Shown here: positions 1 to 11,500 of the stretch, in pieces | How the letters are laid out: each line of letters begins with the position of its first letter | Numbering within the stretch: position 1 is the stretch's first letter | Source: Pseudo-nitzschia pungens | Taxonomy: Eukaryota > Bacillariophyta > Bacillariophyceae > Bacillariales > Bacillariaceae | Length of the DNA: 64,000 nucleotides | Direction: 5' to 3' | Assembly: GCA_037355855.1 (NCBI GenBank) | Contig: CM074758.1 | Span: forward strand, 3,817,001-3,881,000 | Program-made: the position numbers and the translations under genes | The notes under the pieces: generated by a model | Database searches by the model: none | Told to the model about the DNA's origin: nothing | Seen by the model: only the letters and a program-made list of their open reading frames with translations

Positions 1-1192
1 GGCGGCGTCGCATTAAGCGACTACCTTAAAGTCCTCACCGGCACTGAAAGACTGGAACTCTTCATCATCTGGAAGAGAGACTTTGACCAGAAAATTGCTG
101 GCAATGACAAGCTCCAAGGAGACCAGAAACTGGATGTTCTACAGAGGATTCTCGCCAACGAAGCGTTAGCCCTCGTCCAACGGGCACTCGCACGATCCTA
201 CTATGCGGAACCGAACCACAAAGTACACAACAACAAAATGGTCCAGAAAAAGATCCAGGAGATCGAACAACGCGATCAAATTACCAAAGAAACTCCCTCT
301 GGGCCACCCAAGGAGACGGCAAAGGAGAACCCCACTCCAAAAGCTGACAAAACGACTGCTACAGCGAAGTCGGATGAGGAAACAGAGCCGGAAGACCTAG
401 CTCCAATCCCCAAGAAAAGCGTACCAAACGCCCTAGCCCAGTACTACCAGTCTGAGGATACAAGAAGGATGTCATTGAGGAGTGCATGCATGTCCTCAAG
501 CTCAAAATCTTTGGCAACAACCAGAATGGCAAATGCTCCTATATCCTCCTCAGCAGATTCATGCGGGGGATGCGAGTCGACATGAAACACGGCATCCGCG
601 CCTGGGCCAATCGAATGGCCGAACTACAGAGCTACCTACCAGAATGTCTCTGGGAAAGGGGCAGTGATCAGGTGGAAACACCAACCAGTTTCACACCGGC
701 AGAAATGAAGGAAATGTTGGATTCCAACATGACACACTCCCAACGCGAGAAATTGGAACACATTGGATGGGACCTATACGCCCACTCCTTTAACACCACC
801 ATCGACAAGCTCGAAAATCTGGAAACCACCATCCAGAAGGAGGAGGAACTACAAAAGCGCATCACTGAGCTGGAAAAGAAGAATGGTGGCGCCAAGAAAA
901 ACCCCAAGGCCACTTCTGGGGGAGGAAACAACCATGGAAAGTCCCCTGGCAAAAAGAAGCGCCCTATGGACAACAGCAACAAACAGCTCTGCAAAACCTG
1001 TGGCAAGGTCCATGCCGGCAAATGCTGGAAACTAACCGGTGGCCCCTCCAAGAAGGGGAAATTTGACCGGGAAACCATCAACTTGCTCAAGGAGCATTTT
1101 GTGGCAAAAGAAGACTCAGACAATGAGCAACATCCCAAACCCCACTGGGGAAGGAACCTATCAAACCACGAGTACTCATATGTGCTGGCCAT
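1..1192 (+). pseudogene. gag: Ty3/gypsy element Z, gag (5' part; cut by window edge and by element A)
   Basis: Capsid/nucleocapsid precursor of the outermost LTR retrotransposon. Reading frame 1 is open from base 1 to about 460. The sensible protein then continues in frame 3 (from about 455: a Tyr-Lys-Lys-Asp-Val-Ile-Glu-Glu stretch), so there is a one-base frameshift near 450-465. A coiled-coil-like acidic/basic helix lies around 800-890. A zinc knuckle of form C-x2-C-x3-H-x3-C (CKTCGKVHAGKC) is encoded near 990-1026 after a Lys-rich tract. The frame runs into the LTR of element A at 1193. The same frame resumes at 26728, after the whole of element A, and ends in TGA at 26847. The family is clear from the knuckle and the linked pol. 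The start codon lies outside the window. Confidence 0.8.
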
Positions 1193-1507
1193 TGTAACAT
1201 GCTAGCGTAGGCTAGTAGTTACGAATTAATAATTAACCGAATCCCACATGGGATTCAATCGGTACCTATATGTATGATATACATGTATGGATATCCAGTA
1301 TGTATGAACAGGCATACAGAAGAGAGCGATCGTACGATTAAGGTTACATACAGAATATATGTTATATACAGGGATGTAGATTATATGAAGAGGTCGCGAT
1401 GACCTCATCGCTCATTATTTCCTCTCTCTAATTTTAATCCCATCTCGTAAAGTGAAATAACACACAATTATTCACACTACTCCAATTTTCTACCTTAGAG
1501 TGTTACA
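1193..1507 (+). repeat. 5' LTR of element A
   Basis: 315 bp beginning TGTAACA and ending TGTTACA, which are perfect inverted complements. A near-identical sequence starts at 20542 after the pol stop. It is AT-rich with short ATACATGTAT-like palindromes. It should carry the promoter and polyadenylation signals, but I cannot place them. Confidence 0.9.
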
Positions 1508-1519
1508 CAGTAATTACTG
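1508..1519 (+). promoter_or_regulatory. Palindrome CAGTAATTACTG in the primer-binding-site position of A
   Basis: A perfect 12-bp palindrome starting at the base after the 5' LTR. The same 12 bases sit in the same place in B (3003-3014), C (30992-31003), E (24198-24209, minus) and the gypsy piece in LINE-3 (42317-42328, minus). A second short palindrome, CAGTACTG, follows about 45 bp downstream. The position is that of a primer binding site. The palindrome could instead, or also, dimerise genomic RNA. The role is inferred. Confidence 0.55.
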
Positions 1520-1639
1520 TCCGCTTTTACGTAGGAACAGTAGTAGAATTCAGTACTGAAATCTCAAGACAACCAAACCACCCTTAGCCTCAACAACAGA
1601 GGCCCCTTTATCTCCAGCAAACAATCGATCCAACCAACC

Positions 1640-2695
1640 ATGGCAGGTATCTACAGAGACCCCCCTATTGCCTACAAGAGCTCTTTCAATCGGACCAAGC
1701 CCAAGCTTTTTACTCTATACAACGTCGATGAGGATCAAACCGACAGCATGAAAGTCCCCCTGTTTACAGAGACAGGAGGCCTGGAAGAGCTGCTCTTCGT
1801 GGAGGAGTCCTTCCGGAATGCTGCCAAGCTCCTAAGGCTGCCAATCGATATCTATCTCACCCACTTCAGTCGCTGTCTCACCACTGACGCGCAGACCAAG
1901 TGGAATGACATGATAAAGGATCCACTGGACCCAGAGGAGTACCAATATGAACAGGAAGAGATTGGAGGATATGAACAGGCGTTCCTTGACTTCACCAAGT
2001 TCTACTGCAATGCCAGAGACGCCAGAGACATCATGCACACCTACCTTCGAAGCTCCGAATGTCGTAAGATGCCATTGGTTACATGCAAAGAACACGCTGA
2101 TCGTATCCTTATCCTCATGAAATACACCCAGAAGCTAGATGGAAGCAGTGCTCCCCTCTCCAGAATGGAGAAACTTACTATCCTGCTACACTCCTTCCCT
2201 TCTGCATGGATCGAAAGCTACGGAATCGTCCACAGTGGAATTCAAGAAGATACAACAGTCGAGCATATAGTGGATCACATGAGCTGTCACGAGCGCCAAG
2301 CCAACAAGAAAGGCAACAAGAACAACAACAAACAACAGCAGAAGCGCTCGAACAACAACAACAGCAACGCCCGGAAGCGCAACTATAACTCTAACCACAA
2401 GGGAAACCAAAACAAGAAGAAGTCCAATCCCTGCCGGATCCCAGGTCACAACCACGATTGGTCTGAGTGCCCCAAGAACCGGTTCTCTAAGAACCATAAC
2501 AAGGGCTCCGGTAACAACCAGCAAACTGAGTCCTTCCACACTCATACCCACGCTCTCATGATTCCAGGGAGCAATGAAACCTTCCAAGCACATATCAATG
2601 CAGCCCGAGACGCTGCGATCGAAGAATACCATGCCAATCATGGTGGAAGAACAGAAAGGAGCATCGATGGGGAACTCATGTGGCTCCCCTTGTAA
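1640..2695 (+). CDS. gag: Gag of element A (351 residues, last codons changed by insertion of B)
   Basis: Structural protein of the virus-like particle. The start (MAGIYRDPP) matches the Gag starts of B, C, E and the LINE-3 insert, so the ATG at 1640 is well supported. An alpha-helical capsid-like region covers roughly residues 1-210. A basic Asn/Gln/Lys-rich linker follows (about 220-265), then the knuckle C-x4-H-x-H-x4-C (CRIPGHNHDWSEC, about 265-277). The original stop was TAA, formed by T2690 joined to bases 5525-5526. Insertion of B now adds one Leu and ends the frame with a TAA inside its LTR. In the intact element this stop was followed in frame by pol, implying stop suppression. Otherwise no break is seen. 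Confidence 0.88.
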   Translation: MAGIYRDPPIAYKSSFNRTKPKLFTLYNVDEDQTDSMKVPLFTETGGLEELLFVEESFRNAAKLLRLPIDIYLTHFSRCLTTDAQTKWNDMIKDPLDPEEYQYEQEEIGGYEQAFLDFTKFYCNARDARDIMHTYLRSSECRKMPLVTCKEHADRILILMKYTQKLDGSSAPLSRMEKLTILLHSFPSAWIESYGIVHSGIQEDTTVEHIVDHMSCHERQANKKGNKNNNKQQQKRSNNNNSNARKRNYNSNHKGNQNKKKSNPCRIPGHNHDWSECPKNRFSKNHNKGSGNNQQTESFHTHTHALMIPGSNETFQAHINAARDAAIEEYHANHGGRTERSIDGELMWLPL

Positions 2696-3002
2696 CATGT
2701 TAATGTTACAATCCTACGAAGTCTCTAAATGATTATTGAATCCCGCATGTACTCCAATATATGTGGTATTCATGTATGTATGTTCAGTATATATATATAT
2801 TTACAGTTCGATATTCAAGTATCAAGATAAAATATCAAGAGTCTTATGACTTGCTGATAATCCTCGATCGCTCATTCATCCCATACTCAAGAAATCATTC
2901 CCATCTCGTAAAGTATTCAACCATTCACAATTTTATAATTATTCTTTATTAAAATACCTCTATCTCGTACCACTCCATCCAATTCTACCCTAGAGTGTTA
3001 CA
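2691..3002 (+). repeat. 5' LTR of element B
   Basis: 312 bp, TGTAACA to TGTTACA, followed at once by the conserved CAGTAATTACTG palindrome (3003-3014). It shares its termini and the TACCCTAGAGTG-type 3' end with the LTRs of A, but the middle differs, so it is a separate subfamily. The same LTR recurs as a solo copy at 29477-29810. Confidence 0.9.
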
Positions 3003-3368
3003 CAGTAATTACTGTCCGCTTGAAAGTAGAAGACAAAGACAAGAACTCAGTACTGAATCCAAAACAACCTTTATCCTAAACAACAGGGATACATCGATAC
3101 CCTGACAAGCAAAATCCTACAAAACATCGAACAATATCGATCGAAATCTACGAATCGATCGAACGAAACAACGGCAATTCCTGATACAATCGATCGAACA
3201 CCGAAACGATCGAACGCTTCACAAAGCAATCCAAAGAATCTCCAATCGATCGCACAACATATCGATCGAACGCAGAATCGATCGCAAACCGAATCGATCG
3301 AACTCTTCCAAAGAGAGCAGTTCAAATCGCCGATCGATTGATACGATCGAAACTCCGAACCGAGAAAC
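3003..3368 (+). promoter_or_regulatory. 5' leader of element B with ATCGATCGA clusters
   Basis: Leader between the 5' LTR and gag. It opens with the CAGTAATTACTG palindrome and contains CAGTACTG near 3048. From about 3125 to 3360 it carries many scattered copies of ATCGATCGA-like words, which are self-complementary. This may fold strongly or serve packaging. No function can be shown from sequence alone. Confidence 0.4.
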
Positions 3369-4487
3369 ATGGCAGGATTATACAGAGATCCTCCAATCCC
3401 TTACAAAAGAGCCTTTGACAGCTCCAATCCCAATCTGGTTACTCTAACAGTTTATAATCAAGACCAAGAAGACAGCGTCAAAGTCCCTCTATTCACCGCC
3501 AAAGGAGGACTAGAAGAACTCCTAAATACCGAAGAAGCCTTCCAAAATGCAGCAGAAGATCTCGATATATCAGCAAATAAATATATCAAATACTTCGGCC
3601 GATGTATCTCTGTCAATGCCCAAACCAAGTGGAGAGCCTTAACAAGAAGCCAACGTGATTATCCGACTACAAGAAATGGATACAACAGAGCCCTCTCATT
3701 CTTCATTAAGCAAGAACACTGCAGCGCCGAAGATGCAAAAGACATCATGCACACTTATCTCCGAAGCTCCGAATGCAAGCAACCTAGCAACGTTTCGTGC
3801 AGAGACCATGCAACCCGAATGGAGCAGCTCTTCAAATACACTGCAAAACTACAAGGCTTTGCTGCTGATCTAAACCAACTACAACAGATGACTATCCTTC
3901 TCCACAGCTTTCCAAATGAATGGATTGAAGACTACTGCAGAATCCACAGAGGAATCCGACCACAAACAACTGTACAATTTATAGTCGATCATATGAGCTC
4001 CCTGGACAGAATCAGCAAGCAAAGCGACGATCCATATGATTCTGATATCAACAGCGTCAGCAATACAAACACCGGCAGCAACAGCTCTGATTCAGACGCT
4101 GAAATCAACAACTCCAATTCAGACAGCGACACGGACGCTGAAAAAGAAGAAGACAACAGCAATACCAGCAAGCGCAAGCACAGTAACCCTTGCAGAATCC
4201 CTGGACACGACCACGATTGGTCCGATTGTCCAAAGAATCGATTCAAAAGAAATAAGAGCAATAGCAGCAACAACAGCGCTGCTACGACCTCTAGCAATGA
4301 AACTGGAAGCACTGCTTCCAATGAATCCTTCCAAGCCCACATGAAACGCGCCATGGAATCATACTGCGCCCAACATGATGGAACACTTGAAAGAACCATT
4401 GAAGGAACCATTATATTCAAACCAAAACGGCCTCGGTTTCAAAAGCAACCTATCACCTGGACTATACAACAAACACAAGGATCATGA
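3369..4487 (+). CDS. gag: Gag of element B (372 residues, intact)
   Basis: Gag homologous to those of A and C (MAGLYRDPP start; shared Asp-Ile-Met-His-Thr-Tyr-Leu-Arg-Ser and Leu-His-Ser-Phe-Pro motifs). It is closest to the broken Gag of E. The capsid-like part spans about residues 1-210. A Ser/Asn/Asp-rich acidic linker (about 220-265) replaces the Asn/Gln/Lys linker of A. The knuckle C-x4-H-x-H-x4-C lies at about 274-286. There are no stops or frameshifts. An intact gag without any pol suggests it still contributes particles or RNA packaging. It ends in TGA. Confidence 0.85.
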   Translation: MAGLYRDPPIPYKRAFDSSNPNLVTLTVYNQDQEDSVKVPLFTAKGGLEELLNTEEAFQNAAEDLDISANKYIKYFGRCISVNAQTKWRALTRSQRDYPTTRNGYNRALSFFIKQEHCSAEDAKDIMHTYLRSSECKQPSNVSCRDHATRMEQLFKYTAKLQGFAADLNQLQQMTILLHSFPNEWIEDYCRIHRGIRPQTTVQFIVDHMSSLDRISKQSDDPYDSDINSVSNTNTGSNSSDSDAEINNSNSDSDTDAEKEEDNSNTSKRKHSNPCRIPGHDHDWSDCPKNRFKRNKSNSSNNSAATTSSNETGSTASNESFQAHMKRAMESYCAQHDGTLERTIEGTIIFKPKRPRFQKQPITWTIQQTQGS

Positions 4488-5210
4488 TATCCAGCACCGT
4501 GTCTTCAGCTCCACTGGACCTGAATGCCAGTACAGCACTGCTGACTGGGAAGACGCATGGAGGAGAACTCCCAGAAGGGGAAGGAACCTACAGAGATGAG
4601 CCCTGTTGCAAATAAAATGTTCGAACTAAATACAAGTGCTCAAGACCGATCCAGAGTGACGGCAACAATCAACCACATTAAATAAATAAAGATTCAATTA
4701 TGGCAAAAGAAAGAATCAAATAGCAATAAAAGATCTGGACGCAGATCGGTTCGGACGCGAACTAATTGCAAGGGTACAGCTGCTAACGCCATGAATCAAT
4801 CAATCAAATCGAATCAAATCGTATATCGATATCGATAAAGGGTACAGACGCAAAACAAAATAAAGGGTACAGCAGCAATAACAAGGCCAACCTTGTTCCG
4901 GACAAACAAATAGTCCACAGGGAGCTCAAAAAAAATACTGAAGCAATCCCACAAAATCCGAAACTACCCCGAGAGGTACATCACAGTTGGGGGAGGAAAA
5001 GAATTTTCTTCGACTCTTTTTCTATTTTTACCATGTCTTTACGACCCTTCTCAAGAACAAGAAACAAATCTTCGATTTCTAAAGTACTACGAAGAACCTT
5101 CTTCAATCCCAGTTCAATCTACATTACCATATTATTGAAAGAACAAGCATATTTCTTTCCATCGATTGTATTGAACCGCATGCAAACTTCACCTAATCAT
5201 TGGGGCACTA
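4488..5210 (+). other. Non-coding interior of B with a pol relic and a LINE-like segment
   Basis: About 4500-4605 resembles the start of pol in A and C (Asp-Ala-Ser-Thr-Ala region), out of frame. From about 4857 to 4960 the sequence resembles the antisense of the LINE 5' region at about 17455-17560: GGGTACAGCAGCAA, an ACCTTG..GGACAA stretch, and a CAAAAAA..ATACTG stretch in the same order. The rest holds no convincing gene. GGGTACAG recurs at about 4770, 4840 and 4865. Confidence 0.5.
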
Positions 5211-5519
5211 TGTAACATGTTAATGTTACGATCCTACGAAGTCTCTAAATGATTATTGAATCCCGCATGTACTCCAATATATGTGGTATTCATGTATGTA
5301 TGTTCAGTATATATATACTTATAGTTCGATATTCAAATATCAAGATAAATATCAAGAGTCTTATGACTTGCTGATAATCCTCGATCGCTCATTCATCCCA
5401 TACTCAAGAAATCATTCCCATCTCGTAAAGTATTCAACCATTCACAATTTTATAATTATTCTTTATTAAAATACCTCTATCTCGTACCACTCCATCCAAT
5501 TCTACCCTAGAGTGTTACA
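5211..5519 (+). repeat. 3' LTR of element B
   Basis: 309 bp, TGTAACA to TGTTACA, differing from the 5' copy by a handful of bases and small indels. It is followed by the second TSD copy CCCCT (5520-5524). Confidence 0.9.
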
Positions 5520-5524
5520 CCCCT

Positions 5525-8238
5525 AAGTCTCCAGAGGCTCCAAGCCTAACAAGAAGCCCCCGGCTTCACCTAAACCAGCAATCACCTTGCCTCCAGCTCC
5601 CTGGGAACTGGATGCCAGCACAGCCCTGCTGTCTGGGATGACACATGGAGGAGATCTCCCAGATAAAGAGGGGAAGGAACCTACAGGATGGAGTATTCCT
5701 GTTGAGCGCTCAGCAAAGCCTGCAATCGCAGCAACAACAAAAACAGTTCGATTCTCCGCAAAGAGCAATCCGAACATGGATACGAATCAAAAAATCTCTA
5801 TTGCAATCCCGGAAACTCCAAAGACTACACCAAAGGAGGTGCGCTGGAGCAAAATTATTTAAAGCTGCTGTCGACTGCTGGCAATACAGCAGAACAGACA
5901 ACGAATAAGGGCAACGTGGCTCCCATTCTACTAACCAACATACAGTTCATACAAGGCATCCCTCTCAAAGTAAGACCACTACTAGCGCTATTAGATAGTG
6001 GATCCTCCGGAACTCTAATCAACAAACGTGCCCTACCATTTGGTACCATACCAATCCGAAGCAAGCATCAAATCCTAACTACGACAGCCAATGGAAGCTT
6101 TGATACAACCGAGTATATCATCATGAAGAATATCAAGCTACAAGAGTTTGGCAACTACAACATCGACCGACAAGAGGCAAGGCTCTTCCATTCCCCTAAC
6201 TGCAAATATGATCTGATACTAGGCAGAGACTTCCTCCACCTAGCAAAGATCGATCTCCTATTCAAAGAAGGAGCAGTTCAGTGGATGGACCGAACCATTC
6301 CTATGAAGGACACCTCTTTATACCATGACAACCACACCATGCTCATGGAAGAACTAGAAGATGCTGAACTCTTTGCTGATGATCTCACCTTTGCCAATCC
6401 ATACAAATCTAAGGTTATACTCGACAGAGCCTACCAAGAAACAAATCCATCTACAGTTGCCAAGCAACAGTCCCACATGTCCGAAACAGAGCAGCAGCAA
6501 TTCAAAGAGATACTGAACAAATATCCGAATGTCTTTAACGGCGAATTAGGAAAATATCCACACAAGAAGATCTCTCTAAGACTGAAGCCCGGATCTAAGC
6601 CCATCCACAAGAAGCCCTATCCAGTTGCATACAAACAAGAAGACCTATTCAAAAGGGAGCTCCAGAATCTATGTAATGATGGAGTACTCAAGCGTTGCAC
6701 TGGACCAGCTGAATGGGCCTTCCCTACCTTTATTGTCCCAAAGAAAGACAACAGAGTTAGATGGGTATCAGACTTCAGAGAACTCAATGAACTCCTTGAA
6801 AGAAGACCTTATCCCATACCAAGGATACAAGACATCATGAACAAGCGTGGCAAGTATACCCACTTCACCAAGATCGACTTGTCCATGCAATACTACTGCT
6901 TTGAACTGGATGACGCAAGCAAGAAACTTTGTACCATAGTCACTCCCTATGGATGTTATGAGTACCAGCGTCTACCAATGGGTGTCAAAGTCTCTCCAGA
7001 TGTTGCTCAGCAACTAATGGAAGATATCCCACAAGACACTGACTGCACTGTTTATATTGATGATATTGGCGTCTGGACCAATGGCTCCTTTGAACTACAT
7101 ATGAAGACCATAGACAAGATACTGGACCGGCTCAACCAGAATGGGCTCAAATGCAACCCACTCAAGTGTGACTGGGCTGTACAAGAGACAGACTTCCTTG
7201 GATATTGGATGACTCCCACAGCTGTTAAGCCTTGGAGGAAAAAGATTGAAGCCATCCTACATATGGACCGGCCACGAACTGTCACCCAAGTCAAGTCCTT
7301 CCTTGGAGCAGTAGGATACTACAGAGATATATGGCCTCGAAGATCCCATATTCTCGCGCCTCTCTTTGATATCACCGGAACCCCCAAGAAAACTCCTCAA
7401 GCAGCTACCATCAAAGCCAAACAAAGGAAAGCTCCTTCATTCTTCACTTGGGGACCGACCCAAGATAAAGCCTTTCAAGAAATGAAAGCCATGGTGGCAG
7501 CAGATGCGCTGAACACCTATCCAGACCTTAACAAGCCCTTTGAACTGTACACTGATGCCTCAGACCTACAACTAGGTGCTGCCATAATACAAGATGGCAA
7601 GCCTATAGCATATTGGTCCAAGAAACTATCTGATGCCCAAAATAACTATACTACTATGGAGAAAGAACTCCTAGCTATAGTACTCTGCTGCAAAGAGTAC
7701 AGAACGATGCTCCTCGGCGGAGTCATCAATGTATACACCGACCATAAGAACCTTACCTTCAGAACCCTTTCAGTCCAATGAGTCCTCCGGTGGAGACTAT
7801 TCCTCGAAGAATTTGGTGTCAATCTCACCTACGTTGAAGGCAAGAAGAATGTTTTTGCTGACGCCTTCTCCAGACTCCCCAGGATGGATCCACCTACTGA
7901 AGGGAAGAAAGCCCTCTCAAAGGGCACCTTAATTGATTTCTTGAAACTTGAAGTCCCTAAACAAGATGAAGAACTGTTTCTAGCAGAGTTCCCCAACCTC
8001 TTCCGGCACTTATGCAATGACGCAGACCAGGAATTACAATCCTATTTGCTGAACAATGAGTGCCTAGTCAACCTACCAAACAATCACGACCTGGAATGCC
8101 CGGTGAACTATTCCAATATCTATCTTCATCAACAGAAGGATCCTACAATCAAGTTCAAGATTCAATCCAAAGCCTTCTTCTACCAAGAATTAGAAGGCAA
8201 CAACATCCTGTGCTATGCCAACCAATCGAACCCAGACA
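5525..8238 (+). pseudogene. pol: Pol of element A: protease, RT, RNase H (5' part)
   Basis: Polyprotein continuing in frame after the gag stop. A small deletion near 5785 shifts the frame, so 5525-5862 and 5916-7781 are in different frames. From 5916 the order is an aspartic protease with DSGSS (about 5995) and the ILGRD flap-side motif, then RT with WVSDFRELN, LPMG and YIDD (about 7055), then RNase H with [14 protein letters not shown] and YTDHKNL. A TGA at 7779-7781 replaces the CGA found at the same codon in C. Beyond it the frame stays open to 8246. LINE-1 interrupts it after 8238 and pol resumes at 19378. Confidence 0.88.
8220..8238 (+). repeat. TSD of LINE-1, left copy
   Basis: AACCAATCGAACCCAGACA, repeated exactly at 19378-19396. 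It defines LINE-1 as 8239-19377 and is pol sequence of element A on both sides. Confidence 0.92.
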
Positions 8239-8540
8239 TCGAATAATAATATACGTATTTAAATAACTTTAATCACCAAAGGTGAAACTAAATTACTCAG
8301 TCTGTAACCAGACTTTAACGTCGCCTCCAACAGAGAGTCAGGACCCCAAGTGGCAGAACGACAAATTTTTCAAACAAACCTTGAACATCAAGCAGGGAAA
8401 AAGACAAACAAGTCCCACAAAAAAGGGACTTGAGATAAAGTGAAATGGGAATGAAGATATTGGGATAAGATCCAGTATCAAAAGGGATGGGACAGGATTA
8501 GAAGCAGGAACAGAAGACAAGACCAAGGTACAAAGTGTAA
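8239..8540 (-). promoter_or_regulatory. LINE-1 3' UTR with two hairpins and TTATTA tail
   Basis: Read on the minus strand it contains GTCTGGTTACAGAC (8300-8313; arms GTCTG/CAGAC), CACCTTTGGTG (8274-8284; arms CACC/GGTG) and the terminal TTTAAATACGTATATTATTATTCGA. The same two stem-loops recur at the ends of LINE-2 to LINE-7, with paired changes in the second stem. This suggests the reverse transcriptase recognises the tail. The recognition role is inferred. Confidence 0.6.
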
Positions 8541-11500
8541 TCAACCCTGAGGTCCAGTAAGCCAGGCTCTGAGAAGAGCAGCCTCTTGTTGGTATGGCTG
8601 CACTGGTTGGACAGGTGCTGCATATTGCTTCCTGGCAAGGTGGATGGTTGCAAGCCATTGCCTCTTGGCAGTCAGGGTGTAACCTTGTAGGACGTGGAAA
8701 GGGGTTTGTAACAGGGAGTGGGACTGGGGAAGTGCACCAGCTGTACCAATTGCCAATTCTGAGGTGATGGAAGCATCAAGAGATTGGTGTTGTTCAGCAT
8801 CCAGGGTACCCCCAGGACCATGGAGTCGTTCATTCCTATAAGTCCAAAGATCCCAGGAGGTAAGAAAGAACTGATGGATGATAGCTGTAGCCCAACGTTT
8901 GGGAGAGCGCTTGCTTCCAATGTGGGAGTAGTAGTCAGCCTGGATTTGATACCAGCGAGGAGACCACCTACCAAGAAGCCAGTTGTGCCAACCAATAGTC
9001 CTCTGTGCCCTGACAGCAGAAGCAATTGCAAGGGAGTAGGATGATGGATAAATTCTCTGGCCCTTCCGAACTCTTGTGAGAAGATCCACAATGGCAGCAA
9101 CCAATGATGGATCAGTTTGTTCAACTTCAAGCCTCTTCTGCAGTGGTCCCGTGAAGGCCGACACACTGTGCCTGACAGCCCCAGGATCCTTGCAGGAGAG
9201 CACATGAGAAACCTTCTCGTTGTCTGCATCACACAATGGGCATCTGGAGTGATCCTGATACTGGTAGTGAAGGAGTTGGTTGCCAACACCAATGCATCCA
9301 GAAGCAAACTTGACAAACCACCTTTGCATGCCAGGAGGTAATCGCTTGAAGGCAGACAGATGGGCACACCAATGGATGGAACCCAAAACAGGTTGTGGAA
9401 TGGGGATATCATGGTGGGTCTGCCAATATTTAAGAAGAGGAGGACCAGAAATGGCAACATGCAGAGCATTCTGATCAAACCTTGAACACTTGCATCCATT
9501 GAGAGAAAATGCCCAGGGCTCAAACACAAGTCTGGGATAGTGATGGGCAGAAGCTCTATGGACAGAGAGAAATGCCTTGGCCATGCTGTCAGCCTGATGA
9601 TTGCGAAGTGCCCACCAATCAAGAAAGATTCCAGCTTGATGGCCCTGAACCCACTGAAAGTGCACAGAGATGGGCAGGGCAGAAATCATGTTTCGGATGA
9701 CATAAACATAATCAAAAGACTTCTGGGAAATAACCAATGGCCAAGATCCTTGAGCCTGTTTGAGAGCTGTGTCACCATCCAGAGCAATAGTGATAGAGCC
9801 AGAAGCAAGATCAAAGATACTCACCAGAGCAATGCAACAGGTGAGAACCCCAATGATACCTGCCAGTTCACTCCTGTAGGATGACTGATCCTCAGGGGAC
9901 CCACTGACAAAATTACAGCCAGTGAGGAACAATGAAGCAGACTTGGTGGAGGGATTGGGTGACAGGATGAAAGCAGAAGTTCCTCTGAGAAGTTCCGGAT
10001 CAAATGAACCATCGCAGACAGCACTGGCAGTACCTCTCTGGATAGCATCAACAATGTGCTGACAGCCAGCCTGTGGTAGGGAATATTTGTGGAGAAGTAC
10101 CCTTGGAGACGCACAGAGTGCGTCAAAGGCATCTGCCGGGGAGTCTGGAAGAGAATCAAATGGATTGTACTCCAGAGGATCCTTGTCAGGAGGGTCAGAA
10201 ACAAAGGCTGAAGACCCGACAACGCGGACAACTTGGCCACAAATAACAGGGCAGACAAGCACATCAGCGCAGGCTGGTTTGTCAGAAAGGATTTCAGCAG
10301 TGACCCTGTATCTGCCCCTGCCCTGGGAGGTGCTTACAGTCCAGCCAGTAGAAGTTTTGAAGAATATTCTGTTGGTGGATGGAGACAAAAACCAAGGCCA
10401 AAGAGAAGCTGTCTGGGGAGAGAGCCAAGGCCCAAGATGAAAAGAAGGAGCTAGTGCCCTGGCTGCAGGGGGTGGACAAGGGGGAAGAAAACAGGTCTGA
10501 ATTGCCTTAGTCCATAAGCGCTTTGCTGCTGGAGGCCAAGATGGAGGACATCTCGGCCAGTCAAGATGATCCCTCAAGTGATTGGAGGATATCATCTGGA
10601 AAGCCATGGGAGAGAGTCTCTTCCCATCTGGAGTACAAATGTCAGCAAGGGAGATAGCCTTGAGTGACATGCGCATGTGATTCAAGAGGGACAAGTCAGC
10701 ACCTCTGAAGCCAGCGTTGACAAAGGCTTGCATGAGATAGCAGTCATTGGAACGTAGCAGGGGAAGATCTGGGAAGTCTTCAAACAAGCTCACAGGGTGA
10801 ACAGAGAAAAACTTCCACACATGTTTGTACCAGCAAGGAGTGACGTATGAAGCAAAAGGATGATATGGTGTGACACCAAGATGGAGAGGAATGCCAAGTT
10901 CGAGCCGTAGAGACTCAGCAGTTAGCCTGAGAATCCTACCAGTTTGGGAGGACCTGACAGATTCCTGAAAGAGGGTGGCAATATGACTGAACTCTTGGAG
11001 GAGGTAGGGGTGAATGAAACCAAAGCCTTGATAGAGGGAAGGACCATAGAATACATGTCTGGGAAATGTCCGTGACATCCCTGCTTTATTCAGCACAGGA
11101 ACAAGAGCTGGGTGAATGATCTTCGTCCAGGTGGCCTCATCAAGTTGCGTGACAGGCATGGGGTATTCAACAGACTTCATGAAAGAATACTTGAAGGTGT
11201 AGAGGGATGCCCTCTTCTCACACTTGGAAGCCTTGAGCTGAGAGCCAAAAGACTGGGACTGTGACTTCATGTGAGCAATCTGTGCTTCCTCATTGCCATC
11301 CATGGAGATAAAAACCCCAAGGGTCTTGTCAGCATGGTCAACTTCAAAACGATCCAGGGTAGCGCGATTGCCATTCTTATCAGCAACAGAGAAGTCACCG
11401 GGCATGTCAGCAATGGAGCGATAGTCCCAACCGGATCCATTCCATTTGAAATCAATCAAATAACAGAAGGATTTGGCAGGTTCAATCGCACCACCAGTGG

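Larger units (their letters stand above)
2691..5519 (+). mobile_element. Gag-only LTR retrotransposon B
   Basis: 2829 bp with LTRs at 2691-3002 and 5211-5519 and a perfect 5-bp TSD CCCCT (2686-2690 and 5520-5524). Between the LTRs are an intact gag, a short relic of the pol start (about 4500-4605) and about 600 bp without pol. It is therefore non-autonomous for RT and integrase and must borrow them, most simply from related elements such as A or C. The layout resembles the gag-containing, pol-less LTR elements described in plants. The LTRs are about 98% alike by eye. Confidence 0.88.

Noticed and set aside
668..1192. Minus-strand frame of 174 codons over gag of Z
   Set aside because: Antisense shadow of a clear Gag with a zinc knuckle.
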